Below the pieces are notes generated by a model. It saw only the letters and a list, made by a program, of their open reading frames with translations. It was not told the origin of the DNA and made no database searches. From the NCBI GenBank assembly GCA_964553925.1, contig CAZKNR010000264.1, forward strand, positions 1-64,000: a DNA stretch of 64,000 nt. Reading direction: 5' to 3'. Made by a program: the position numbers and the translations under genes. Positions 1-7,708 of this stretch are shown piece by piece. Source of the DNA: DAISKN01 sp964553925 (lineage in GTDB: Bacteria; Acidobacteriota; Vicinamibacteria; Marinacidobacterales; SMYC01). The stretch's first letter is position 1. Each line of letters starts with the position of its first letter.

Positions 1-565
1 GTCGAGCCCATTGAGCCCATTGAGCCCATTGAGCCCATTGAGCCCATTGAGCCCATTGAGCCCATTGAGCCCATTGAGCCCATTGAGCCCATTGAGCCCA
101 TTGAGAAAGAGCCTCAGGAAGCCCTCGTCGTCCGCACCCCAGTCCGGATTCAAGTAGAGGCTCGTGGACAATACGCGATCCCCTTCGTCGTGGAACTGGT
201 CGAGATGACGGCGGCGTAGCGCGCTCCGGGAGGGTAGAGCAGGAGATGAGCTTCGAAACCAAAGGGCCCGAGGGTGAGCTCTCGGTTCAGGGTCTGCCGC
301 AGAAGCTCCATGAGCTCGAAGTCGCGCCTCTCGGAGGGAGTGGCCCCCGGCAATCGAGCCACCGCACGTAGTCCTCACGCACCTCGGGCCGGATCCGATG
401 GCCTTCGCCTCGTCCGATACCCGCACGGCGAAACTCGCCGTTGCGGAAGGAGACCTGCGCTTCACGAGACCAGAGCTCGACGTCGCGGGGGTCGAGGAAC
501 TGATCTTGAACGGCCCAGCCGTGCTCCGCGACCCGCGCCGGGATCGTCTCTACACCGGAAGCCAC
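1..565 (-). pseudogene. SM-20-like 2OG-Fe(II) oxygenase, two frameshifts, continues past left edge
   Basis: The gene starts at ATG 565 and reads as the N-terminus of an SM-20/prolyl-hydroxylase-like 2OG-Fe(II) oxygenase up to a VRWLD motif ending near 353. The frame then changes (apparently one missing base). The next frame gives a typical core with a YPPGARY motif near 212-232. A second one-base slip moves to a frame containing RHLDQFHDEG, which carries the HxD iron motif, and then SLYLNPDW. After that comes the tripeptide repeat array. Each slip falls between segments that match the family well, so it is either a pseudogene or carries consensus errors. The first 71 residues are about 75% identical to the truncated copy at 1535-1789. 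Its start overlaps the upstream fragment's stop by 16 bp. Confidence 0.7.
4..105. repeat. 9-bp tandem repeat, 11 units
   Basis: Eleven perfect copies of GAGCCCATT run head to tail from base 4 to 102, followed by a partial GAG. On the minus strand the unit is AATGGGCTC. It continues the oxygenase frame that follows the HxD motif, adding an Asn-Gly-Leu tripeptide array. The unit is a multiple of three, so copy-number change would alter protein length without shifting frame. The perfect identity of the copies points to recent slippage or gene conversion. The array runs to within three bases of the window edge, so its full extent is not visible. Confidence 0.95.
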
Positions 566-834
566 TTCTTCAAGCGCGCGGAGAAGCGGTGGCGGCGCTC
601 TTCATGCCGCACCACGCTCTCGTCCGTGACCCAGTTGAGCTGAATGGCACGCCGTTCCCCGACGCAGGGTGTGTGCCCATGCCAGGCGTTGTCGGTGCGG
701 CGAAAGAAGACCGCGGTCTCGGCATCCGGTGGAACCTCCGCGAAGTCGTCGTCGAGGCTCGCGGAGAACCGAAGGAGACGAAGCCGGCCACCCTCATCTT
801 TCCAATCCTGGTTCAGGTACAAGAGCACCGTCAC
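550..834 (-). pseudogene. C-terminal fragment of 2OG-Fe(II) oxygenase
   Basis: Ninety-four codons align without gaps to the last 94 residues of the intact oxygenase at 1774-2388 (about 82% identity by eye). The segment keeps the distal iron/2OG region (NAWHGH, then an Arg-containing strand ending in QLNW) but lacks the N-terminal part with the HxD iron ligands, so it should not be catalytic. The bases upstream (835-921) do not match the intact copy, and the antitoxin gene ends at 922. A GTG at 834 could start translation, but the piece is best read as a remnant. Confidence 0.75.
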
Positions 835-921
835 CCATCCTCCGGGGGGGACGAGAGCAGGACTTGCCGCTCCGGACCCGACTCGATCAACGCGTCCACG
901 CAGGATCTCTAGTCTAGTCGT

Positions 922-1290
922 CTAGCCTGGCTTGGGTTTCCGTCCACCTTTCATCCGCTGAACTCGAGCGCGGCTCGCCCCCTCCGCCAGCCATCGACGC
1001 AGAACACTCTGGTATTTCGTTCCGGTCTGGGCGGCGACGCGATGCGCCTCTGCGACTTGATCGAGTCCAACCCGGAGCGTGAGCTGTCTGAGCTTGCGCC
1101 TCGCATGAATGCGCTCAACCAGAGCTGGGTCCAGCTCAAAATCCGCCGGCACTACCTCGCCCCAGTCGATCGATTTGAAATCGATCGCCTCCGGGTCGAC
1201 GTCTTCTGGGCGCGGAGGACGTTCCTTAAGGCGCGTCGAGCCCTTTGGCTTTCGCATACTTTTTCCACCAGCTCGAATCGGTTGGCTCAT
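922..1290 (-). CDS. BrnA-like / CopG-family antitoxin
   Basis: A 122-residue protein with a basic N-terminus and a C-terminal ribbon-helix-helix-like segment (LTLRVGLDQVAEAHRVAAQT, then KYQSVLRRWL). This is the pattern of BrnA/CopG antitoxins, which bind DNA as dimers and neutralise the partner toxin. It overlaps the 3' end of the BrnT-like gene by 65 bp if ATG 1290 is used; a second ATG at 1257 is possible. Gene order toxin then antitoxin is the usual brnTA order. Family assignment rests on the neighbour and the fold pattern. Confidence 0.7.
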   Translation of the reverse strand: MSQPIRAGGKSMRKPKGSTRLKERPPRPEDVDPEAIDFKSIDWGEVVPADFELDPALVERIHARRKLRQLTLRVGLDQVAEAHRVAAQTGTKYQSVLRRWLAEGASRARVQRMKGGRKPKPG

Positions 1291-1522
1291 AAGCAGTCAC
1301 CACCCTGATCCAACGAGTTTCCTCGTCGTACTCGAAGACCACCAGGACGAAACGGCCCTCGGGAGCAAAACCGAGGGCCACATAGCGGCCCGGCTGGGAG
1401 CGGCGCTGGATGAAGTAGGGATCACCCGTGTCAAAGACGTCCTCGACCGAGCCCTCGTCGAGCCCGTGCAACCTTAATTTGCGCCGATTGGTTTCATCCC
1501 AGTCGAAACCAAGTATCCACAT
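1226..1522 (-). CDS. BrnT-like ribonuclease toxin
   Basis: A 98-residue protein beginning with a hydrophobic strand and FDWDE, then NRRKLRLHGL, DVFDTGD, a central VALGF strand and a C-terminal IRVVTAYEPT. This matches the BrnT layout (FEWDexKNrxNxxKHG at the N-terminus, RIISAR-like strand near the end). BrnT toxins are RelE-like ribonucleases that inhibit translation and are held in check by BrnA. The gene lies in an insert between duplicated oxygenase fragments. Its promoter contains a 13-bp inverted repeat over the -10 box, consistent with autoregulation by the antitoxin complex. Confidence 0.75.
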   Translation of the reverse strand: MWILGFDWDETNRRKLRLHGLDEGSVEDVFDTGDPYFIQRRSQPGRYVALGFAPEGRFVLVVFEYDEETRWIRVVTAYEPTDSSWWKKYAKAKGLDAP

Positions 1523-1556
1523 TACATATTGTAACTACAAATGAGCGTTACGCCAA
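1523..1556 (-). promoter_or_regulatory. brnT promoter with palindromic operator
   Basis: On the minus strand a -35 TTGGCG (1551-1556) and -10 TACAAT (1528-1533) are separated by 17 bp. The start codon follows the -10 after only 5 nt, so the message is probably leaderless. The inverted repeat TTACA-TAT-TGTAA (1522-1534) covers the -10 and is a plausible operator for the toxin-antitoxin complex. Confidence 0.55.
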
Positions 1557-1789
1557 CCCGCCTCGAAACCGGGGGGATCGAGCCACCGCACGTGGTCCTC
1601 GCGCACGTCGGGACGGATCCGATGGCCTTCGCCTCTGCCGATACCGGCTCGCCGAAACCCGCCGTCACGGAAAGACGCCCGCGCTTCACAAGACCAGAGC
1701 TCGACTTCGCGGCGGTCGAGAAACAGCGGCTCGACGGCCCACCCGTGCTCGGCGATTCGCGAGGGGAGAACTTCTAGATCGGAAGCCAT
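1535..1789 (-). pseudogene. N-terminal fragment of SM-20-like oxygenase
   Basis: The first 71 codons match the start of the oxygenase at 565 (about 75% identity by eye), ending at the same VRWLD motif at 1577. The frame then runs 13 codons into unrelated sequence and stops 12 bp before the brnT start. It has no iron-binding motif. It overlaps the stop of the intact upstream oxygenase by 16 bp, exactly as the other copy overlaps its own neighbour, so both descend from the same two-gene arrangement. Confidence 0.75.
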
Positions 1790-2388
1790 TTCTTCAGGCG
1801 CGCGGAGAACCGGTGGCGGCGCTCCTCGTAGCGCACGACGCTTTCATCCGTCACCCAGTTGAGCTGGACGGCGCGCCGCTCGCCCACGTAGGGCGTGTGC
1901 CCGTGCCAGGCGTTGTCGGTGCAGCGAAAGAAGACCGCGGTCCCGCCCTCCGGGGGAACCTCCGCGACGTAGTCGTCGAGACTCGCCTTCGATCGAAGAA
2001 GACGAAGCCGGCCGCCTTCCTGCGTCCATCCCGGGTTCAGGTACAGGAGCACGGTCACGATTTTCGTCTCGGTGTCGGTGTGGATGCGGCCGTCTTTTGC
2101 TCTCGCCTGGCCGCGCACCGTGACCACCGTCGGCTTTCCCTCGAGGTCGATTCCGAACTTCTCCTCGACGGCGGAGCGAAGCTCGGGGCCGCGAAGCTCC
2201 TCGAGAAGACTCGCGAAGCTGGGGCCGAACGACAGCTCGCTCTCGGGGAAGCTTCCGCCCTTTTCGATGGCCGGGAATCCGGAGAGCACCGTCTCGAGCG
2301 CGGAAGCCTCGAGCAAACCGCAAACCACGAGATGGTCGAACGGCTCCGTTACGAGCGGCGTGTTCTGGAACAGTTCGTAGTCGATCAT
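1774..2388 (-). CDS. 2OG-Fe(II) oxygenase
   Basis: A 204-residue Fe(II)/2-oxoglutarate-dependent dioxygenase. The HTD motif (H103, D105) gives two iron ligands. The distal ligand lies in NAWHGH (H162 or H164), and Arg171/172 is placed to bind 2-oxoglutarate. The start is ATG 2388, which overlaps the TGA of the glycosyltransferase gene (ATGA), so the two are translationally coupled. That coupling suggests, but does not prove, a role in modifying a cell-envelope sugar. A longer in-frame start at 2472 would add residues buried in the upstream gene and is unlikely. The substrate cannot be read from the sequence. Confidence 0.85.
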   Translation of the reverse strand: MIDYELFQNTPLVTEPFDHLVVCGLLEASALETVLSGFPAIEKGGSFPESELSFGPSFASLLEELRGPELRSAVEEKFGIDLEGKPTVVTVRGQARAKDGRIHTDTETKIVTVLLYLNPGWTQEGGRLRLLRSKASLDDYVAEVPPEGGTAVFFRCTDNAWHGHTPYVGERRAVQLNWVTDESVVRYEERRHRFSARLKKWLPI

Positions 2389-3425
2389 TTCGCAGCGAGC
2401 CTCTTTCTCACCGCGCCGAGGACGTGGTCGACTTCGATCGACGTGAGACAAACGTTGCCGTACCCCGGGCATCGGTGCTTGTAGCAGGGAGAGCAGGCGA
2501 CCGCGTTCCAGACCACTTCATCGCCTTCGCCGAAGGGACCGTTTCGCGCCGGGTCGGTCGGGCCGAAGATCCCGACCGCGGGGACTCCGCAGGCGGACGC
2601 GAGGTGAAGAGGACCGCTGTCGCCGCTGACGAAAAGGCGGGCCTTCCTTATATAAGGAACGAGTTCCCGGAGGGACGTCCTCGGCGCGAGCCGCGCCGCG
2701 CCTTTCGAGGCGGCGACGACCTCTCGCGCCATCCCCTCTTCTCCAGGCCCCCACACCACGAGGCTCGGGAGCTTCCACTCGCGTTCGATCTCAAGCGCGA
2801 GCCTGCCGAATCTTTCCGGGCTCCATCTCTTGGTCACCCAGGAGCCTCCGGGATTCAATACGGCGAAGTCGGAGAGCCCCGTGCGCTCGAGCTCGCCCTC
2901 GGCCGCGGCTTCCGCCGCCGGGGAAACGGAAATGGGGAAGCGGCGCTCATCCGTCTCGATATTGAGAGCGCGGAGGAGGCTCAGGTGACGATCGATGACG
3001 TGCGGCTTGCCTCCATTCGCGGTGACGCACTCCGTGTAGAAAAGAGCCGCCGCTCGCTCCTTCAGGTGGCTCGCGCCGAATCCGATGCGGCGGTCGCTTC
3101 GCGCGAGAAAGGCCGCAACCGCGGACTTGAGAGTGCCCTGGAGGTCGAGAACGAAATCGTAGTGACGCTCGCGGATTCTTCCGATCGATTCGCGGATCTC
3201 TCGCCACGTCCGGGGGGAGAGGAGCCTTCGCCTCCAGCCGAGGGTATCGACCTCGATGAGTCGGCTCACGCCGGGATTGTCCAGAAGGACGTCCCGATGC
3301 CGGGACTCGACGAGCCAGTCGATCCGGGCTTCGGGAAAATGCCGCTTGAGGGCTGCGACCGCCGGAAGGGTGTGCACCAGATCGCCCATGGAGCTCAGGC
3401 GTACGACGAGGATGCTCGGTCCCAC
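2385..3425 (-). CDS. Glycosyltransferase family 9 (heptosyltransferase I-like)
   Basis: A 346-residue GT9 enzyme resembling WaaC, which adds heptose to the lipopolysaccharide inner core using ADP-heptose at the cytoplasmic membrane face. Visible marks are the N-terminal VVRLSSMGDLVHTLPAV strand-turn-helix, the LNPGGSW motif at the start of the second Rossmann half, SGDSGPLHLASACGVP for nucleotide-sugar binding, GIFGPTDPARNGP, and the C-terminal Cys cluster (CSPCYKHRCPG) typical of heptosyltransferases. It follows argH by 10 bp and overlaps the oxygenase gene by 4 bp. The exact donor and acceptor are inferred from the family. Confidence 0.85.
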   Translation of the reverse strand: MGPSILVVRLSSMGDLVHTLPAVAALKRHFPEARIDWLVESRHRDVLLDNPGVSRLIEVDTLGWRRRLLSPRTWREIRESIGRIRERHYDFVLDLQGTLKSAVAAFLARSDRRIGFGASHLKERAAALFYTECVTANGGKPHVIDRHLSLLRALNIETDERRFPISVSPAAEAAAEGELERTGLSDFAVLNPGGSWVTKRWSPERFGRLALEIEREWKLPSLVVWGPGEEGMAREVVAASKGAARLAPRTSLRELVPYIRKARLFVSGDSGPLHLASACGVPAVGIFGPTDPARNGPFGEGDEVVWNAVACSPCYKHRCPGYGNVCLTSIEVDHVLGAVRKRLAAK

Positions 3426-3435
3426 GTCGTGAAGG

Positions 3436-4830
3436 TTAGCTTTCGCGGGGGAGGCCAGTCAATGTCATCAGGGCCCTCTCCGCCTTCTGGATCTGGACCT
3501 CGATCGCGCGGGCGGAGACCCCGCCTTCGCTGTCGCGTCTTTCGACAGAGGCGCGGAAGTCGAAGGCGGAGGTAACGTCGGAGTCGAACTTCGCTGACAA
3601 CGCTCGCAGGTCTTCGAGAGGGAGCTCAACGGGCGCGACGCCTTTTCCCTCCGCCCGAGCGAGCATCTGGCCCACCACGTCATGGGCCCGCCGGAAGGAA
3701 ACACCCTTCCTCACCAGGTACTCGGCGAGATCCGTAGCCAGGAGGTCGAAGGAGAGCGCTTTCGCCATCTGCTCTTCCCGGACGACCAGGGAGCCGATGA
3801 CCCCGTCCATCACCGGAAGCGTGAGATTCAGTGTGTCGAGAGCGTCGAAAACGGGCTCCTTGTCCTCCTGGAGGTCTCGCTGGTAGCCGGTAGCGAGACC
3901 CTTCACGGTGGTCAGGAGCGAGACCAGATCGCCCAGCAGGCGCCCCGTCTTTCCTCGAACGAGCTCGAGGCCGTCCGGGTTCTGTTTCTGCGGCATGAGA
4001 CTCGACCCGGTCGCATAGCTCTCGTCGAAAGACACGAACGAGTACTCGGCGCCCGACCAGAGGATCAAATCCTCAGCCATACGCGAGAGGTTCACCCCGA
4101 GAATCGCCGCGGCGGAAAGAAACTCGAGTGCGAAGTCTCTCGAGGATACGGCGTCGATGCTATTGGGAAAGACCGAGGGAAAACCGAGCTCGCGCGCGAG
4201 GCGATTGCGATCGACGCCGAAGGGATTTCCCGCGAGAGCCCCGGCCCCGAGTGGAAGCTCGAGCGTCCGTTCGCGGGCGCCGCGAAGCCTCGCGCGATCG
4301 CGCTCGAGCGCCCAGAACCAGGCGAGAAGATACTGGGCGAACACCACCGGCTGGCCCCGTCTCATGTGCGTATAGCCGGGGAGAAGAACGTTCGCCGACG
4401 TCTTCGCTTTCTCGAGGAGGACCGTCTGGATCTTGCGGACGTTCTCGAGCACCCCCCCGATGGCGACGGCGAGGTACATGCGAAAGCCGGTGGCCGCGAG
4501 GTCGTTCCGGCTTCGGCCCGTCGGGAGCTTGGAGGCGACCTCGGGGTCCTCGATCACTTCGGCGAGAACGCGCTCGACCGCGGTATGGATGTCTTCGTCC
4601 GCGAGGGGAGGATTCTCGCGGAGCTTCGACTCCACCACTTCCAACCCCGTCAAGATTTGCTCGAGCTCCAACGCCGAGAGGATTCCGACTTCACCGAGCT
4701 CGCGCGCGTAGGCGCGATTGATGAGGACGTCCTCGCGCCAGAGCCTGCGGTCGAACTCGATCGATCGGGAGAGAGCCTCGAGCTCGGGAGCGGTCGGCTT
4801 CCGGAATCGGCCGCCCCAAAGTTTCTTCAT
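3436..4830 (-). CDS. argH: Argininosuccinate lyase
   Basis: A 464-residue lyase that splits argininosuccinate into arginine and fumarate, the last step of arginine synthesis. The N-terminal KKLWGGRF, LPTGRSRND (substrate binding) and the fumarase-superfamily signature GSSLMPQKQNPD carrying the catalytic Ser loop are all present, and the length is normal. It lies downstream of argG in the same direction with a 108-bp gap holding two strong hairpins, and 10 bp upstream of the glycosyltransferase gene. The pair argG-argH is a standard arrangement; the downstream envelope genes may share its transcript. Confidence 0.97.
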   Translation of the reverse strand: MKKLWGGRFRKPTAPELEALSRSIEFDRRLWREDVLINRAYARELGEVGILSALELEQILTGLEVVESKLRENPPLADEDIHTAVERVLAEVIEDPEVASKLPTGRSRNDLAATGFRMYLAVAIGGVLENVRKIQTVLLEKAKTSANVLLPGYTHMRRGQPVVFAQYLLAWFWALERDRARLRGARERTLELPLGAGALAGNPFGVDRNRLARELGFPSVFPNSIDAVSSRDFALEFLSAAAILGVNLSRMAEDLILWSGAEYSFVSFDESYATGSSLMPQKQNPDGLELVRGKTGRLLGDLVSLLTTVKGLATGYQRDLQEDKEPVFDALDTLNLTLPVMDGVIGSLVVREEQMAKALSFDLLATDLAEYLVRKGVSFRRAHDVVGQMLARAEGKGVAPVELPLEDLRALSAKFDSDVTSAFDFRASVERRDSEGGVSARAIEVQIQKAERALMTLTGLPRES

Positions 4831-4864
4831 CCCTTAATGCTCGTTCGCCTCTTCGGCTCGCTCG

Positions 4865-4907
4865 CTCCCCGCGCTTCTCGCGCGGGGAGGACGGGCCCTC
4901 CGGGCCC
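4865..4907 (-). other. Two GC-rich hairpins between argG and argH
   Basis: A perfect 10-bp stem (4865-4874 with 4880-4889, 5-nt loop) is followed by GGGCCC-TCC-GGGCCC (4893-4907). There is no U-tract on the transcribed strand, so this is not a classical intrinsic terminator. It could cause processing or partial termination between the two arginine genes. Confidence 0.5.
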
Positions 4908-4938
4908 GGTGCCGTTCCGTACGCCTGCGCGCGAGAGC

Positions 4939-6210
4939 TTAGACTGAGCCTACTTTCTCGAGGGAGGCTTTTTCCTGCCACTTTTCCAGCATCGGAGAGA
5001 GCTTCCCCTGGTTCGCCTTGTGGGTCAGGTGGCGGATCCTCTGCGGGAGACCGAAGAGGCGGATGAAGCCCTCCGCATCCGACTGGCGATAGACCTCGTC
5101 TTCGCCGAACGTCGCGAACTGCTCCGAGTAGAGACTGAAGGGCGAACGGCGCCCCACGGCCGACGCGGTCCCTTTGTAGAGTTGGACGAGGACCTCACCG
5201 GTCACCGTGTCCTGCGTGGTGTCGACGAAGCTATCGAGGGCTTCGCGCAGAGGCGAGAACCACTGCCCGTCGTACACCAGATCGGCGTAGCGGCTCGCGA
5301 TGATCGTCTTGAAGTGCGAGGTCGCTCGGTCCAGGGTGATGCTCTCGAGAGCCTCGTGCGCCTCGTGAAGGATGGATCCGCCGGGAGTCTCGTAGACGCC
5401 CCTCGACTTCATCCCCACGAGCCGGTTCTCCACGATGTCGAGCCGCCCGACTCCATGCTTGCCCCCGACCTCGTTGAGCTTCTCGAGAAGTGCGACGGGG
5501 GAGAGAGCGGTGCCGTCCACCGAGAACGGAATCCCTCGCTTGAAGCCGATCTCGACGATCTCCGGCTCTCCCGGAGCGGATTCGGCGGATGCCGTGAGCT
5601 GGTAGAGGTTCGTGGGCGGAGGCATCCAGGGATTCTCGAGCACTCCGCCTTCGTGGCTCAGGTGCAGGAGGTTCTGATCTCGGCTGTAGATGTTCTCCTT
5701 GCTCTGGCTCACAGGAACGCCGTGGGCGGCGGCATAGGCGAGAGCGTCTTCGCGCGAGCGGATGTTCCAGATCCGCCAGGGAGCGATCACCTCGAGCTCG
5801 GGCGCTAACGCCTGATAAGTGAGCTCGAAGCGAACCTGGTCGTTGCCCTTACCGGTGCAGCCATGAGAAAGACTGGTCGCTCCCTCGTCGAGAGCGATCT
5901 CCACCTGGCGCTTCGCGATGAGAGGCCGGGCGAGAGACGTCCCGAGAAGATACTTCCCCTCGTACTTCGCCCCGGCGCGGAGAGCGGGGAACACGTAGTC
6001 GCGGACGAACTCGATGCGCAGGTCCTCGACGTAGGTCTTCGACGCTCCGATGGCGCGAGCCTTCGCCGAGGCTTGCTCCAGGTCCTCGCCCTGGCCCACG
6101 TCGGCCAGGACCGCGATGACCTCGCAGTCGTAGTTTTCCTTCAACCAGGGAATTGCGCAGGAGGTGTCCAGTCCTCCCGAGTACGCGAGGACGACTTTTT
6201 TCGAGCTCAT
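4939..6210 (-). CDS. argG: Argininosuccinate synthase
   Basis: Joins citrulline and aspartate with ATP to make argininosuccinate. The N-type ATP pyrophosphatase PP-loop AYSGGLDTS lies about 10 residues in. Later family marks are VGQGEDLE, SHGCTGKGNDQVRFE, a citrulline/aspartate-binding region, and KSRGVYETPGG. Start ATG 6210 is chosen over ATG 6240 because AAAGGAG lies about 11 nt upstream of it, giving 423 residues. The upstream region carries a promoter overlapped by two ArgR-like boxes, so repression by arginine is likely. Confidence 0.95.
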   Translation of the reverse strand: MSSKKVVLAYSGGLDTSCAIPWLKENYDCEVIAVLADVGQGEDLEQASAKARAIGASKTYVEDLRIEFVRDYVFPALRAGAKYEGKYLLGTSLARPLIAKRQVEIALDEGATSLSHGCTGKGNDQVRFELTYQALAPELEVIAPWRIWNIRSREDALAYAAAHGVPVSQSKENIYSRDQNLLHLSHEGGVLENPWMPPPTNLYQLTASAESAPGEPEIVEIGFKRGIPFSVDGTALSPVALLEKLNEVGGKHGVGRLDIVENRLVGMKSRGVYETPGGSILHEAHEALESITLDRATSHFKTIIASRYADLVYDGQWFSPLREALDSFVDTTQDTVTGEVLVQLYKGTASAVGRRSPFSLYSEQFATFGEDEVYRQSDAEGFIRLFGLPQRIRHLTHKANQGKLSPMLEKWQEKASLEKVGSV

Positions 6211-6235
6211 CTTCACCAAGACTCCTTTCGCTGTC

Positions 6236-6271
6236 TGCATAAATATACCTCAAGAATGAATGGATATGCAA
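6236..6271 (-). promoter_or_regulatory. argG promoter with paired ArgR-like operator boxes
   Basis: Minus-strand promoter: -35 TTGCAT (6266-6271), 18-bp spacer, -10 TATATT (6242-6247). Two segments resemble the ArgR consensus TGMATWWWWATKCA: TGCATAAATATACC (6236-6249) and TGAATGGATATGCA (6257-6270), each matching 12 of 14 positions. Their centres are 21 bp apart, the spacing of paired ARG boxes in enterobacteria. They cover the promoter, which fits repression. Whether this organism has ArgR cannot be seen here. Confidence 0.6.
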
Positions 6272-6289
6272 ATATTTCTTGGGACCGTG

Positions 6290-6766
6290 TCATGCCCGTC
6301 GGACCAGGCGATCCAGCGAGAACCGGCCGCCCCCCATGAGAACGAGGGCGAGGAAGATCAAGAGGTACAGCGCCGTCCGTTCGGGATTCCCCCAGCCCTC
6401 GAGAACGTCCGCGGCAACCGGGTTGACTCCGAAGAACGCGAGCGTCTGCTGCGCCAGCCGATGCCGGAGGAATGCGGCGACGAACATGGTGAACGCGGCG
6501 AATCCCGCCGCAACCCGGGTCAGAAGGCCGAGGGCGATAAGGGAGCCTCCCACCAGCTCCGCGAGAGTCGCCGCCCAGGCGAAGACCGTCGGGTACGGAA
6601 ACCCGAGGCGCGCGACGCCCTCGACGAATTGAGCGCTCTCCCCGGAGAGAAGCCTCTCGATCTTGGACCAGCCATGGGCGAGAGCGAGTCCAAAACCGGA
6701 GAATCGCAGAATCAAGAGTCCCGCGTCGGTCATGAAGCTCCCCTGCGTCGGTGCTGTTTTCTTCAT
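6290..6766 (-). CDS. DoxX family membrane protein
   Basis: A 158-residue protein with four predicted membrane helices, roughly at residues 12-32, 60-82, 84-104 and 130-150. It has the DoxX-type start (GLLILRFSGFGLALAHGWSKI) and the ELVGGSLIALGLLTRVAA helix. DoxX/SURF4-like proteins are integral membrane proteins of poorly defined role, linked in some bacteria to thiosulfate or redox chemistry. It overlaps the cysteine-synthase-like gene by 4 bp (ATGA), so the two are co-translated; a sulfur or thiol link is possible but inferred only from this. Confidence 0.85.
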   Translation of the reverse strand: MKKTAPTQGSFMTDAGLLILRFSGFGLALAHGWSKIERLLSGESAQFVEGVARLGFPYPTVFAWAATLAELVGGSLIALGLLTRVAAGFAAFTMFVAAFLRHRLAQQTLAFFGVNPVAADVLEGWGNPERTALYLLIFLALVLMGGGRFSLDRLVRRA

Positions 6767-7701
6767 CGATATAAGTCTCCTGCCAGGTATTTGAGCCCGG
6801 TGTCGACGGCCACGGTCACGACCCTCTTGCCGGGACCGAGCCTCGATGCCATGACCAGAGCTCCGAGAACGTTCATGCCGGTCGAGGTACCGGCGAAAAT
6901 ACCCTCCTGCCGCGCCAGCCTTCGCGCCATGTCCCGGGCGTCGGTTTCGTCGATGGCGATGGCCTCGTCATAGAAGTCGCGGTGAAGAAGCGGAGGCGCG
7001 AAGCCCGCCCCCACTCCCTCCACCCGATGAGTCCCCGAGCGGCCCTGGGTAATGATGGGCGAGGATGCGGGCTCGAGCGCCACGATCCGGGTTCCCCTCT
7101 TCTTGAGAGCGGTTGAAACGCCCACGAGCATGCCCGCCGTTCCCACGGCTCCGACGAAGGCATCGGGGGCGCCGTCGAGCTGAGCGAAGATCTCGCGGCC
7201 GATTCCGCTGTAGCCCTCGACGGCGTCGGAGTTGTTGAACTGATCGGTCCAGAAAGCGCCCTCCTCCTCGTGGATGCGCTTCGCTTCCGCGCGGGCACGG
7301 GGGATGAGGTCGGGGGTGATCCGGCCTCCGTCGCTCGAGATCAGAATCACTTCCGCTCCCAGGGCTCGCATGGTGTCGAGCTTTTCCTTCGAGAAGGCGT
7401 CCGAGGAAACGAGCTTCAGCCGATAGCCCTTGACGGCGCAGATGAGAGCGAGAGAAGACCCCGTGCTCCCGCCGGTGTACTCGACGACGGTCGCCTTCGG
7501 CCGAAGCTCCCCGCGCCGCTCGGCGCCCTCGATCATAGCCTTCGCCATCCGGTCCTTGTAGGAGCCGGTGGGGTTGAAGTACTCGAGCTTCACGAAGACC
7601 CGGCCGCAGCCCTCGGGGGGGAGACGGGTGAGCTCGACGAGGGGCGTTTCCCCGATGACGTCGAGGATGCTGGTCGTCGGAGCAGGAGGTCGCTTGGGCA
7701 T
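6763..7701 (-). CDS. Cysteine synthase-like PLP enzyme
   Basis: A 312-residue fold-type II PLP enzyme of the cysteine synthase/cystathionine beta-synthase family. The PLP lysine lies in NPTGSYKDRMA. EYTGGSTG binds the cofactor phosphate or substrate, and GTAGML follows in the second domain. The usual CysK substrate loop TSGNTG is replaced here by TGGSTG, so the substrate may not be O-acetylserine. It follows carB by 8 bp and overlaps the DoxX gene by 4 bp, so it sits at the end of the carAB transcript. Calling it cysK would be over-precise. Confidence 0.85.
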   Translation of the reverse strand: MPKRPPAPTTSILDVIGETPLVELTRLPPEGCGRVFVKLEYFNPTGSYKDRMAKAMIEGAERRGELRPKATVVEYTGGSTGSSLALICAVKGYRLKLVSSDAFSKEKLDTMRALGAEVILISSDGGRITPDLIPRARAEAKRIHEEEGAFWTDQFNNSDAVEGYSGIGREIFAQLDGAPDAFVGAVGTAGMLVGVSTALKKRGTRIVALEPASSPIITQGRSGTHRVEGVGAGFAPPLLHRDFYDEAIAIDETDARDMARRLARQEGIFAGTSTGMNVLGALVMASRLGPGKRVVTVAVDTGLKYLAGDLYR

Positions 7702-7708
7702 CAGTTCC

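Noticed and set aside
1..219. Plus-strand open frame encoding a Glu-Pro-Ile repeat
   Set aside because: It is the reverse reading of the oxygenase repeat array; the minus strand gives a clear family match on both sides of the array.
6211..6240. Upstream ATG for argG at 6240
   Set aside because: It falls inside the ArgR-like box/promoter region and has no ribosome-binding site; ATG 6210 has AAAGGAG.
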